DNA from: Planctomycetaceae bacterium
GTDB lineage: Bacteria; Planctomycetota; Planctomycetia; Planctomycetales; Planctomycetaceae
DNA length: 64,000 nt
Assembly: GCA_020638955.1 (NCBI GenBank)
Contig: JACKHO010000001.1
Coordinates: forward strand, 186,001-250,000
Reading direction: 5' to 3'
Both the position numbers and the translations under genes were made by a program. The notes under the pieces were generated by a model. It ran no database searches. It was given only the letters and a program-made list of their open reading frames with translations, and was not told where the DNA came from. Below, one piece after another: positions 55,195-63,997 of the stretch; the stretch's first letter is position 1, and each line of letters opens with the position of its first letter.

Positions 55195-57312
55195 ATGCAT
55201 TTGTCAGGCGTGAAAATCTGCAGGCAAATCTGCTCCCGATGGCAATCCATCGTGGCAGCAGTGCTGATTCTGACATTGGCGGCCTGCCGACATGCCGACA
55301 CGCACGACACGTTTCTTTTCCCGGGGGCTGGCTACGGGGATTACGTCGACAAGGCAACCCGAATCAACTATCCGGAAGTCGACTTACCACTCGACGAACG
55401 GGTCAATTTTGCAGTCGAACCAAGACGCCTCAGCCGCGACGAAAAGGACGAGGTGTGGGATGTTTCCCTCGCCGAAGCAATTCAATTAGCCCTGGCGAAC
55501 AGCCGGGTGATTCGCAGTTCGGGACAGTTTTTGAGTCCCGGCAATGCCATTCTGAACAATCCCGACTTCGCCCGAACCGTCTACGACCCTGCCATTCAGG
55601 AGTCGGGCGTATTGTTTGGCCAACGCGGTGTGGAAGCTGCTCTCTCTGATTTCGATGCCCAGTTTGTTACCCAAATGGTTTGGGGTCGGAGTGAGTTGAT
55701 TCAGAATAACCGGGCCAACGCAGGCGGCCTGAACTCCGGCGATACGCTCGTCAATGAAACAGGCGCTTATAGCTCGGTTATCCAGAAGCGACTTGCGTCT
55801 GGTGGACAAGTGGCGGTCTCCCATTCATGGAATTACACGGGGACCAACGCACCGCTGTCCATGTTTCCAACCGCGTACGACGGCAATGTCCGCGCAGAAT
55901 TCCGTCAGCCGTTGCTCGCCGGTGGTGGTGCGGAGTACACGCGCATTGCTGGTCCCGTTTCGACCAACATTCAGGGGGTCACCGGCGTTCAGCAGGGTGT
56001 CATTATCGCCCGCATTAACAACGACATGGCTTTGGCAGACTTCGAACTCGCCGTCCAGCAGCTTATTCACGATGTCGAGGCAACCTACTGGCAACTGAGT
56101 CTCGCCTACCGTTCGTTCGACGTACAGTCAGAGATTCTGGACGCAACCATCAGCATTCGTGAAGTCATGGATGCTCAGCATGAGGCGAAAACAGGGGAGG
56201 GCGGGGCCCAGCGCAAATCGGTGACCGAACGGGAAATTCAACTCGAATTCGAAGTCGCCCAGGCACGTGACCGACTCTACGCCGCCGAAGGCGAACTGCG
56301 ACGTCTGCTGGGATTACCCATTAATGATGGCCGCATTATTCGTCCTTTGGATGATCCCATGACCGCGCGTCTGGCCCCAAACTGGGAAACCTGCCTGAAC
56401 GACGCACTGACACACCGGCCCGAGCTTCGTCGTCAGAAGTGGTCGCTGAAGAGTCTGGAAATGCAGTTGCGGGCAGCCGACAACCTGACCATGCCTCGCC
56501 TGGACCTGGTTGCCGCTTATCAGGTCAACGGTTTTGGTAACAACCTGTTGGGTGGTCCCAGTGAAGCGATTTCTAACCCAGGCAACCTGAACAGTGCTTA
56601 CGACACCCTGTTCGCAGGTGACCAGACCGGTTGGAATCTTGGGTTCGAATTCTCCATGCCATTGGGACGACGCTTCGCCTACGCCCAGCAGCGTTCACTG
56701 GAACTGCGGATTGCGAAAGCACGGGAGTTGCTCAACGCACAGGAAGTGGAAGTCAGTCACGAAGTGGCTTCTGTGTTCCGTGACATCGACCGCAACTACC
56801 TCGCCTCGGAGAATGCACTGAATCGTTTGCTGCGAAATAAGGACCGACTGGTTCTGCTGCAGCAACAGCGAAACGTCGATCCCACACGTACGACCATCGA
56901 CTCCATTCTGCAGGCCAAGCAAACCGTCGCTCAGTCCGAACTGCAGTTCCTCTCCAGTCTGGTCGAGTACAACAACTCGCTCAACGACCTGGCCTTCCGC
57001 ACGGGGCGTACGCTGGAAAACAACAGTATTCTTCTTTCAGAGGCAAATTGGTCTCCTGAAGCGTATCAGGATGCGGACAACCACTATCGTCGCCGCTACT
57101 ACGCTCGGCGAGCAAGGTGGAAAATCCAGACTCCCGACATGTCGGCGACCATTGATCTGCCAACCAGTTACACGGCACCCGTCTACGAATTGCCCGATGG
57201 CGTCATTGCACCTCCGGCACCCGAAGATGAAATTGAGCCTACACCCATGGAGTCGCCCGACGAACCGGGCGTTCAGGTCACCTCGTTTACTCTGCCTCCG
57301 TTACCGGAATAG
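55195..57312 (+). CDS. TolC-family outer-membrane efflux lipoprotein
   Basis: The 705-residue product has a lipobox (LTLAAC, Cys31), so it is probably lipidated. Two outer-membrane-factor (OEP) repeats cover the rest: the first (about 90-370) with VSLAEAIQLALANSRVI and QLIHDVEATYWQLSLAYRSF, the second (about 380-600) with NDALTHRPELRRQKWSL and EVASVFRDIDRNYLASENAL. Long coiled-coil helices alternate with beta strands, as in TolC. It is longer than usual because of the N-terminal beta-rich region and a Pro/Glu-rich tail. No inner-membrane pump is adjacent. Confidence 0.9.
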   Translation: MHLSGVKICRQICSRWQSIVAAVLILTLAACRHADTHDTFLFPGAGYGDYVDKATRINYPEVDLPLDERVNFAVEPRRLSRDEKDEVWDVSLAEAIQLALANSRVIRSSGQFLSPGNAILNNPDFARTVYDPAIQESGVLFGQRGVEAALSDFDAQFVTQMVWGRSELIQNNRANAGGLNSGDTLVNETGAYSSVIQKRLASGGQVAVSHSWNYTGTNAPLSMFPTAYDGNVRAEFRQPLLAGGGAEYTRIAGPVSTNIQGVTGVQQGVIIARINNDMALADFELAVQQLIHDVEATYWQLSLAYRSFDVQSEILDATISIREVMDAQHEAKTGEGGAQRKSVTEREIQLEFEVAQARDRLYAAEGELRRLLGLPINDGRIIRPLDDPMTARLAPNWETCLNDALTHRPELRRQKWSLKSLEMQLRAADNLTMPRLDLVAAYQVNGFGNNLLGGPSEAISNPGNLNSAYDTLFAGDQTGWNLGFEFSMPLGRRFAYAQQRSLELRIAKARELLNAQEVEVSHEVASVFRDIDRNYLASENALNRLLRNKDRLVLLQQQRNVDPTRTTIDSILQAKQTVAQSELQFLSSLVEYNNSLNDLAFRTGRTLENNSILLSEANWSPEAYQDADNHYRRRYYARRARWKIQTPDMSATIDLPTSYTAPVYELPDGVIAPPAPEDEIEPTPMESPDEPGVQVTSFTLPPLPE

Positions 57313-57425
57313 AATCCGCGTCCGCAGTTTAGTCCTCGAATTGAGTGCTCGAACTGCGTAGACTTCGCGAAGAGGAGTCTGTCCTCCGTTCATTGGTCTA
57401 CGTTGAATTCAATTGGCGAAGCATT

Positions 57426-58292
57426 GTGTCATTGGCAAAACGAGTTATCCCCTGTCTCGACGTACATTCCGGGCGGGTGGTCAAAGGCGTGAATTTTCTG
57501 CAACTGCGTGATGCTGGCGATCCCGTCGACATTGCTGCCCGCTATGAGCAGGAAGGGGCTGACGAACTCGTGTTCCTGGACATAACCGCCAGCCACGAGC
57601 AGCGGGACATTATCCAGGACGTTGTCGAGCGCACGAGCGAAGTCTGCTTTATGCCATTGACAGTAGGCGGCGGCATTCGCACGCTCGAGGATATTCGCGT
57701 GCTATTGAAAGCGGGTTGCGATAAGGTTTCCATCAACAGTTCTGCTGTACGCGATCCCGAATTCATTCGGCAGGCTGCGCTCCGTTTCGGCAGCCAGTGC
57801 ATTGTGGTGAACATTGACCCCAAACGGGTCTCCGCCCGCGACACCGAAGGACTGGAAGAACGCGTCGCCAAGTTTGGTGTTCGCGATGACCTGCGAGTCG
57901 TTCCGCGCGCGGGCCGCACGCCGGAAGAAGGGGAGGTCTACTGGGATGTTCACATCAATGGCGGACGCATCCCCACCGGCCTCGACGCTGTTGCCTGGGC
58001 ACTGGAAATGGAGCGTCTCGGCGCCGGGGAAATCGTCCTCACCAGCATGGATGCAGACGGCACCAAAGACGGCTACGACCTTGAAATTACAGCGGCCGTG
58101 TCGAACGTCGTGAACATCCCGGTCGTAGCCAGTGGCGGAGCCGGTTCGCCGCAGCACCTGCTGGAAGCCGTCACCACAGGCGGTGCAAGCGCTGCGTTGG
58201 CAGCCAGCATTTTCCACTATGGTGAATACAGCATTGCCGAAACAAAGGCCCACATGGCAGCCGGTGGTGCGGTTGTGCGTCAACTCACATAA
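57426..58292 (+). CDS. hisF: Imidazole glycerol phosphate synthase, cyclase subunit
   Basis: The 288-residue product starts at the GTG at 57426; the upstream part of the frame does not look like HisF. It is the TIM-barrel cyclase that, with HisH, makes imidazole glycerol phosphate and AICAR. Catalytic Asp are in IPCLDVH and VVNIDPK. Phosphate loops are LTVGGGIRTLED, VASGGAGSPQHL and GASAALAASIFHYGE. It is about 35 residues longer than usual because of an insertion after the second catalytic Asp (about 132-172). No hisH is nearby. The ECF sigma gene follows at 10 bases. Confidence 0.95.
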   Translation: MSLAKRVIPCLDVHSGRVVKGVNFLQLRDAGDPVDIAARYEQEGADELVFLDITASHEQRDIIQDVVERTSEVCFMPLTVGGGIRTLEDIRVLLKAGCDKVSINSSAVRDPEFIRQAALRFGSQCIVVNIDPKRVSARDTEGLEERVAKFGVRDDLRVVPRAGRTPEEGEVYWDVHINGGRIPTGLDAVAWALEMERLGAGEIVLTSMDADGTKDGYDLEITAAVSNVVNIPVVASGGAGSPQHLLEAVTTGGASAALAASIFHYGEYSIAETKAHMAAGGAVVRQLT

Positions 58293-58302
58293 TGGCGGGA
58301 GC

Positions 58303-58890
58303 ATGTCGCGTGACGTCCCTCACAATGCCGAAGTCACTCGCATCCTGAATCATCAGGGTGCCGATCTGGGACGCATTGAAGATCAACTCCTCCCGCTCGT
58401 GTATGAAGAGTTGCGACGTCTTGCCGCCGCCAGAATTGCGGCGGAGCCAGCAGGTCTGACGTTGCAGTCCACGGCCCTGGTACACGAAGCCTATCTGCGA
58501 CTCGTAGGCAGTCCGGAACAGGCATGGGAGCATCGAGGACACTTCTTCGCGGCCGCTGCAGAAGCAATGCGGCGCATTCTGGTGGAGCAGGCACGTCGGA
58601 AGAAGCGACTGAAGCATGGCGGGGAATTCGGACGCGCTGAATTGCATCCAGATGAAGCAGCCCCCACCCCGCGTCCCGTCTGGGATATCCTCGACCTGGA
58701 AGACGCTCTCATCGAGCTGGAGCAGGAACACCCGCGGAAAGTGCAGCTCGTCAAGCTCCGTTATTTTGCAGGCCTAAATGAACAGGAAGCGGCTGATGCT
58801 CTGGGGATTTCCCGTGCATCAGCCGCTCGCGACTGGACCTTTGCTAAAGCGTGGCTCTTCGCACGCCTCGGCGATGTCGACGCAATTTAA
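58303..58890 (+). CDS. ECF-type sigma factor of the planctomycete-expanded family
   Basis: The 195-residue product starts at the ATG at 58303 (GGGAG directly before it). Region 2 includes DQLLPLVYEELRRLAAARIA, LTLQSTALVHEAYLRLVGSP, RGHFFAAAAEAMRRILVEQA and RRKKRLKHGG. Region 4 includes QLVKLRYFAGLNEQEAADAL and GISRASAARDWTFAKAWLFA. This matches the TIGR02999-like ECF family, which is usually paired with Ser/Thr kinases in planctomycetes; a kinase gene lies 3.6 kb upstream. No anti-sigma factor is adjacent. It is in the same direction as hisF and may share its transcript. Confidence 0.94.
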   Translation: MSRDVPHNAEVTRILNHQGADLGRIEDQLLPLVYEELRRLAAARIAAEPAGLTLQSTALVHEAYLRLVGSPEQAWEHRGHFFAAAAEAMRRILVEQARRKKRLKHGGEFGRAELHPDEAAPTPRPVWDILDLEDALIELEQEHPRKVQLVKLRYFAGLNEQEAADALGISRASAARDWTFAKAWLFARLGDVDAI

Positions 58891-58944
58891 GCGTCCTCAA
58901 TTCCTGTTCATGGCACCGTGCCTCGTGTCGATGACGACGACGAG

Positions 58945-59211
58945 CTATGCGGCGTCGGAAATCTCGCTGTCGGACTCCCATTCTTCTGATTCGTCATCAT
59001 AGACGAGGCGATAAATGTTCTCTGCAGCTTCATCCAGGTAGGCCCGGATGTTTTCGCTTTGCGTGTCTTCAATAATTGCTTCCAGCATTTCGATGACGCG
59101 GTCGACTTCATCGCTGCTGATTTCTTCGAAATCTGAGCCGTCCGAGTTCTCAATGGACTCAAAGATTTCTTCAGGTTCAGGGAGTTCAAAATCTTCGGGG
59201 AGATGTGACAT
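58945..59211 (-). CDS. Very acidic small protein of unknown function
   Basis: The 88-residue product has AAGGAAG before its ATG. It contains 32 Asp/Glu against about 3 Arg and no Lys, so it is strongly negative. A central amphipathic stretch (VDRVIEMLEAIIEDTQSEN, IRAYLDEAAENIYRLVYDDE) could form two helices. There is no signal peptide or membrane segment. The family is unknown. It follows the small basic protein gene by 47 bases on the same strand. Confidence 0.72.
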   Translation of the reverse strand: MSHLPEDFELPEPEEIFESIENSDGSDFEEISSDEVDRVIEMLEAIIEDTQSENIRAYLDEAAENIYRLVYDDESEEWESDSEISDAA

Positions 59212-59258
59212 GAGTTGGCTTCCTTGCCGAGGAGATGTGAGGGGTGAAGAGCGAAGAA

Positions 59259-59402
59259 TTACTTCTTCTTGCGTTTCGGTTTTTCCGTTTTTGTTTTCGT
59301 TTCTTTTGAGGCCGCTGCCTTGGCAGTCTTACCTCCAAACACACGCGCCCAACCGTCGTTGAACTTCTTGTTGGGACCAGAGTGAGTTGTATAACCAGTC
59401 AT
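59259..59402 (-). CDS. Very basic small protein with Lys-rich tail
   Basis: The 47-residue product starts at the ATG at 59402. The N-terminal half, TGYTTHSGPNKKFNDGWARV, looks folded. The C-terminal half (TAKAAASKETKTKTEKPKRK) is disordered and strongly basic, like histone-tail proteins. Small proteins of this look recur in planctomycete genomes; I recall no function. The longer frame up to 59576 adds a sequence that does not look protein-like. The Shine-Dalgarno is weak. Confidence 0.6.
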   Translation of the reverse strand: MTGYTTHSGPNKKFNDGWARVFGGKTAKAAASKETKTKTEKPKRKKK

Positions 59403-59610
59403 TGCTTCAGTAGATGATTTCAGATTCTGCGAATTGGTTTGCGGCGTTTCAGCCGTCCATTTCAAAAATCCTACCGTGGGATGCGAGTCGGTTCCAGTGC
59501 AGATTTCTCGCTCAACTGAGTGGTCAGTTACCGTGAGAATGAGAACGAGTTGATGAATCCGAAACAGTGATGTCATTCATCACGTTTCAGGGGTGATTCC
59601 AGGATGTCCA

Positions 59611-60645
59611 CTATGCCGATTCTGCGTCGTTCCTGCGTTCGGCGTTCTGTCGGGATCGGCGGCGTTTGCGAGCGAAGTGTGGTCCCTTCAGCAAACGAGT
59701 CGTGGACTTCTCAATGCGATGAATCCTGCCATCGAGGGTATCGATGCGTGTGCCAACCTCATGGGTCGTTTGTGTCATGCCCCCCGAAATGAGCGTCACC
59801 ACACCGAGCAACAGCAGCATTTGACCAGCAGTTGCGACAAGCCAGCCAGTTGATGCGTACGACTCAATGCCGCCGAAGTACCCCCACACCACCAGCACGG
59901 AACCGACAGTAATTCCGCCGACGCCAGCATAAGCCAATAGTTGTCCCCACAGGGACTCTGCACGACCTGGACGTGCTCCGGGCCGCGTGGCGAATGGTTG
60001 CACATCAACATGCGGTGCCGGGACATGGTCATTGGAATGACCAGCATCAACACGCAATCGCAACCGCGATTTGCGATCTTCCTCCACTGTCTTCGGCTGT
60101 TCCACTGCCGGCGGATTTGCGGCAACAGGAATGTCGTTGGCTTCAGGAGTCTGGGAACGCGTTTCCTCTGGTCGGGCTTCGCCTGCGCCAGCCCCCATGG
60201 CAATGGTTGGCTTCGGAGGAACGGTGGGGCGTGCTTGCTTTGGCGCGGGAGAGTTGTGCCCTTCGTCAACACGCAATTTCACGGGCGGACGAAATGGCTT
60301 CTGCGGTTGACCGCGTCGCACCGCCGGAGATTCACTCGCTGGCTGCTGGCTGTCATCAACGTTGCCCTGTGCTGGTGCGGGTTGTGAGGCAGCGGCAGGG
60401 GGAGCAACGGGATTTGACTTCGGTTCCGCAGTTGGCTTTGTCGGTGACTCGGCAGCGGGTTCGGAAATGCTCTGCTGATCTTCCCGGGCCCAACGTTCCA
60501 GCAGGTCACGAGCCGATTGTGTTTCAGGATGCAGAGTCGGCGCAAACACGCGGCGAATTTCATGTCCGCACGTTACGCACTTGAGGCTCTGTCCATCAGC
60601 CGAAAGCTCGGTGGCGACATCGGTCTCGCAACTGGCACACCACAT
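59611..60645 (-). CDS. Zinc-ribbon membrane protein
   Basis: The 344-residue product starts at the ATG at 60645 (AAAGGC upstream). Residues 2-27 form a zinc ribbon (CASC ... CVTC). Residues 50-230 are a Pro/Ala/Gln-rich disordered region in which a short motif recurs: VKLRVDEGHNS and LRLRVDAGHSN. Two membrane helices (about 245-265, LLAYAGVGGITVGSVLVVWG, and about 275-297, GWLVATAGQMLLLLGVVTL) are followed by a helical, basic tail. The zinc ribbon would face the cytoplasm. The function is unknown. It is divergent from the Gfo/Idh gene. Confidence 0.8.
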   Translation of the reverse strand: MWCASCETDVATELSADGQSLKCVTCGHEIRRVFAPTLHPETQSARDLLERWAREDQQSISEPAAESPTKPTAEPKSNPVAPPAAASQPAPAQGNVDDSQQPASESPAVRRGQPQKPFRPPVKLRVDEGHNSPAPKQARPTVPPKPTIAMGAGAGEARPEETRSQTPEANDIPVAANPPAVEQPKTVEEDRKSRLRLRVDAGHSNDHVPAPHVDVQPFATRPGARPGRAESLWGQLLAYAGVGGITVGSVLVVWGYFGGIESYASTGWLVATAGQMLLLLGVVTLISGGMTQTTHEVGTRIDTLDGRIHRIEKSTTRLLKGPHFARKRRRSRQNAERRNDAESA

Positions 60646-60853
60646 TCCATTGCCTTTGATTCAGTCACAAATAGAGAAGCGCCTCGCATCCTGCGGCGAT
60701 TCTGAGAGGCTTTTACCCCCATTTCTGCGAACAGTGCAATACCGATCTCCACGGTCGTTGGCAGCAAACGGCCCGCTTTGATAGTGTCTGGCAAGGAGCG
60801 AACTGGATTCTGGTTCCGGACAGGTTGTACTTCCCCCAAAAAGGTGGTTCAGG

Positions 60854-61915
60854 ATGACGGTGAAGATTGGGATTATTGGTATTGGCTTCATGGGAATGAC
60901 CCACTTCTCAGCAGCCAAATCCCTGAAGAGTTGTGAAGTTGCGGCGATTTCCACACGGAATGAAAAGAAGCTCGCCGGGGACTGGTCGGACATCCAGGGC
61001 AACTTCGGTCCACGCGGTGATTCCAAGACCGACCTCAACGGAATTAAGCGCTACGCCAACTACCGCGACCTCCTGGCCGATCCTGAAATCGACCTTGTGG
61101 ATATTTGCCTCCCCACCGACAAGCACGAGCGTGTCGCCATCGACGCGCTCAAGGCGGGCAAGCACGTCTTGCTGGAAAAGCCGATTGCCATTGAACTCGA
61201 AGCGGCCGAGCGCATTCTCGCCGCCGCCAAAGAGGCCGGTAAGATATTGATGGTGGCTCAGGTGTTGCCATTCTTTCCTGAGTTCCGTTGGGTCCGTGAC
61301 ACCATACAATCAGGCAAGTACGGCAAACTGCTGGCCGGCTCGTTCCGACGGGTCATCGCAAAGCCGGACTGGTCTGCCGACATGAGTGACTTCCGCAAGC
61401 TCGGCGGCTGGGGCATCGACTTACACATCCACGACAACCATTACATTAGCCTGCTTTGCGGAACGCCGAAGAAAGTTTTCTCGCGCGGTTTGCTGGCCGA
61501 AGGATTCGTGAACCACGTCTGCACACAGTACGTGTACGATGATCCCGACCTGACGGTCAGTTGCATTAGCGGTGGTATTGCGGCCCCGGCTCTCAAGTTT
61601 GCCCAGAGCTTTGAGCTGTTCCTCGAAAAGGCGACGCTGCAATTTGATGTCGGTACGTACGGAGATGAATGGCTCATCAACAGGCCGTTGACACTCATCG
61701 ACTCCGAAGGCGGCATTACGCACCCGAATCCCGGTGGGGGAGGGGAGTGGTACGCTGCGTTTGCGGAAGAAATCTCAGCCGCCGTGGCTGGCGTGCAGGC
61801 CGGGAAAGCTCCGCAGGAACTCTCCGGTGAACTCGCCTGTGCCGCGCTGCGACTCTGTTACGCGGAGGCCAAAAGTATTGAAACGGGAGAACTGGTCGAA
61901 CTGGGCGGAGCGTAG
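60854..61915 (+). CDS. Gfo/Idh/MocA-family oxidoreductase
   Basis: The 353-residue cytoplasmic dehydrogenase has an N-terminal Rossmann domain (GIIGIGFMGMTHF, 5-17), VDICLPTDKHERV and the signature EKP (LLEKPIAIELEAA, about 112-125). A C-terminal alpha/beta domain has GGWGIDLHIHDNHYISLL, where Asp and His lie in the catalytic region. Substrates in this family are sugars or inositols with NAD(P). AAGGTGG and AGG precede the ATG. Planctomycetes have many such paralogues, and this one is not in a sugar cluster. Confidence 0.93.
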   Translation: MTVKIGIIGIGFMGMTHFSAAKSLKSCEVAAISTRNEKKLAGDWSDIQGNFGPRGDSKTDLNGIKRYANYRDLLADPEIDLVDICLPTDKHERVAIDALKAGKHVLLEKPIAIELEAAERILAAAKEAGKILMVAQVLPFFPEFRWVRDTIQSGKYGKLLAGSFRRVIAKPDWSADMSDFRKLGGWGIDLHIHDNHYISLLCGTPKKVFSRGLLAEGFVNHVCTQYVYDDPDLTVSCISGGIAAPALKFAQSFELFLEKATLQFDVGTYGDEWLINRPLTLIDSEGGITHPNPGGGGEWYAAFAEEISAAVAGVQAGKAPQELSGELACAALRLCYAEAKSIETGELVELGGA

Positions 61916-61944
61916 TAGTCCACCCACTGGCCAATGACCGGTGG

Positions 61945-61964
61945 CACAGACATTCCTGTCTGTG
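61945..61964 (+). repeat. Dispersed hairpin repeat, copy 4
   Basis: CACAGACA-TTCC-TGTCTGTG preceded by GGTGG, 29 bases after the Gfo/Idh stop. Unlike the other three copies it is followed by AACTCC, so it lacks the T-tract and may not terminate. Confidence 0.65.
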
Positions 61965-62101
61965 AACTCCGGTTGCAGGTAGGAATGCTTCAACGGATGC
62001 CTTGCCACTCTCAAAGCAGCAGTCGACTAGCGCCTTTACAGCCTCGAACTGCTACAGTTTGCCATCCCTTCGTTCTTTGAGACGTCACACACCGGATTCT
62101 C

Positions 62102-63964
62102 ATGAAACGTACGTTCCCCCTCATTATTACGGCCGTCTCAGGATTCATCCTGATTGCTGCGTTCTTCATTCCGTTTGCTCAGACATTCGGTGAAATCGCA
62201 GCAATTTGGTTCGACCTGCTGGCCGCCATTGCGTTCATTCTGGGCGGGGGCAATCTGCTCAAGCAGCACCTGAAAAAGGTGAGCGACCGCAAGAAGGGGT
62301 GGGCGTTCTCCGTCATTGTGGTGGTCTCCTTTCTGGTCACACTGTTCTTCGGGCTGACAAAGTGGGGCACTACACCACTGGGGAAAACGGAATTTCTCGG
62401 TGAGTCGTTTGTTGAATATCCCATCGATGAGCTTCCCATCACGTCCATTCCGGGAACCATTCCACCACGCGGTGATGGCGAACCACTCCCCGCGTCGGTC
62501 CGTCGGCAAATCTCTCAGGATGGCGAGAACATTGTGTTTCGCGGCTGGATGACCGGTTCGCAACTGGAAGACCTCTTCAAATACCAGGACGACTTGAAAT
62601 GGCGGGCGACGGCTGAAGCGCTGCATGAAGCTTCGCAACCACCCAAGGAACTGAAAGGGAGTTTGACGTACCACGCCGATCAAGGTGCTCTCTCGTTCAA
62701 GGGGACAATGTCCCCTGAGCAGGAAGCTGCGTTCAGAAAGTTGCTGGGTGATGTGCCACTTGCGAAGAGTGCTGTCGACCAACTGGCCTCAGCTTCACGA
62801 GCGGAGCATTCTGTAGAGGTGCCCCTCATCCCGGCTGGGTTCAAAATCCCGGAATCTCATCAAAACCGCGTTTCACTCAGCGGCCAGACACTCACAACCG
62901 TGGGTCCAATCGACACCGGCCTTCGCAATCAAATGAGCTCGGCTTGGACAAACCCCAAACACTTGCGGATGTACAGCCTCGAAGAGGGCCAGCAACTGCT
63001 TGCAGAAATTGAGGACGAGCAACGCGGCGGGCCGCTGTCGGATGAGCAGCGCAGCGAGTTCAACAAGAAACTGAACTCACTCGTTGTGCCAGCGGAAGTG
63101 TTCATTATGCAACTCAATGCGGCGGGCGTTGCGAAGCCGGGAGAAAAAACTTATCGGGATCTCTACAAGGAATATCAAGGGGGGAAGCGGTTCCTCGAAC
63201 GTGAGATCCCGCCGACTGAACCCGACATCGAATTGAATGCCGCTCAGGAAGCACTGGCGACTCGATTCGTCAAGGACTCGTCCTACAGTGTCGAGCAATT
63301 CAAGACCGATTTGCAGAACGCCGGGCCGACCAATGAAGCCATACTCGATCAGGTCGACAACTTCGTTCGCTCGCTTCCCGAAGAAGGGACGTTTCTCAAA
63401 GAGTTGTGCCTCGTCCTCTCGACGCGCAATGGCGCGGTGCGCCCTGACATGCTCACCACCGAGCAGCGGCAGTTTCTCACGCGGCGGTACCGCATTGAGT
63501 ACGCCTGGCAGCAGGCCATTGGTGAATTGGCCATTAAGGCGCACGTCACCAAGTACCCCATGTCCGCCAGCTACGAAGAGAACGGCTCACCCTTTTGGTG
63601 GCTGTATTTCTACGTTTTCCAGCCGTTGCTGACCACGACATTCGCCGTTCTCGCCTTCTATGTCGCCTCGGCAGCCTTCCGGGCCTTCCGCGCGAAAAAC
63701 ATCGAAGCCACGCTGCTGCTCGGAACGGCGTTCATCATCCTGCTGCGTCCGACGTTTCTGGGTGCGATTTACAATTGGGGCATCACCGCCGTTGGCCTGC
63801 AGAACTACCTCGGCCTCGACAGCCTGACCCTGTTCATCATGGGCACCATGACCACCGCCGGCAACCGCGCCATTATGATTGGCATCGCACTCGGAATTGC
63901 CTCGACCAGCCTGAAGGTTTTGCTGGGAATCGACCGCTCATACTTGGGTTCGAGTGATGAGTAG
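62102..63964 (+). CDS. Large membrane protein of unknown function
   Basis: The 620-residue protein starts at the ATG at 62102. Three N-terminal helices (about 5-27, 33-52 and 65-87) precede a soluble region of about 400 residues, which is helical and charged. Three to four C-terminal helices (about 500-605, e.g. LLTTTFAVLAFYVASAAFRA, LLLGTAFIILLRPTFLGAIY, LFIMGTMTTAGNRAIMIGIA) follow. No enzyme or transporter motif was recognised. It could be a planctomycete-specific envelope protein. It ends 36 bases before the window edge. Confidence 0.78.
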   Translation: MKRTFPLIITAVSGFILIAAFFIPFAQTFGEIAAIWFDLLAAIAFILGGGNLLKQHLKKVSDRKKGWAFSVIVVVSFLVTLFFGLTKWGTTPLGKTEFLGESFVEYPIDELPITSIPGTIPPRGDGEPLPASVRRQISQDGENIVFRGWMTGSQLEDLFKYQDDLKWRATAEALHEASQPPKELKGSLTYHADQGALSFKGTMSPEQEAAFRKLLGDVPLAKSAVDQLASASRAEHSVEVPLIPAGFKIPESHQNRVSLSGQTLTTVGPIDTGLRNQMSSAWTNPKHLRMYSLEEGQQLLAEIEDEQRGGPLSDEQRSEFNKKLNSLVVPAEVFIMQLNAAGVAKPGEKTYRDLYKEYQGGKRFLEREIPPTEPDIELNAAQEALATRFVKDSSYSVEQFKTDLQNAGPTNEAILDQVDNFVRSLPEEGTFLKELCLVLSTRNGAVRPDMLTTEQRQFLTRRYRIEYAWQQAIGELAIKAHVTKYPMSASYEENGSPFWWLYFYVFQPLLTTTFAVLAFYVASAAFRAFRAKNIEATLLLGTAFIILLRPTFLGAIYNWGITAVGLQNYLGLDSLTLFIMGTMTTAGNRAIMIGIALGIASTSLKVLLGIDRSYLGSSDE

Positions 63965-63966
63965 TT

Positions 63967-63997
63967 TAGTGGGTAGTTGGTAGCAGATAGTGGGTAG
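63967..63997. repeat. Short direct repeat at the right edge
   Basis: TAGTGGGTAG occurs at 63967-63976 and again at 63988-63997, just after the stop of the last gene. The element may continue beyond the window. Confidence 0.4.

Noticed and set aside
59403..59576. Extended N-terminus of the small basic protein
   Set aside because: The added residues do not look protein-like and lack a good ribosome site; the shorter form matches the look of related small proteins.
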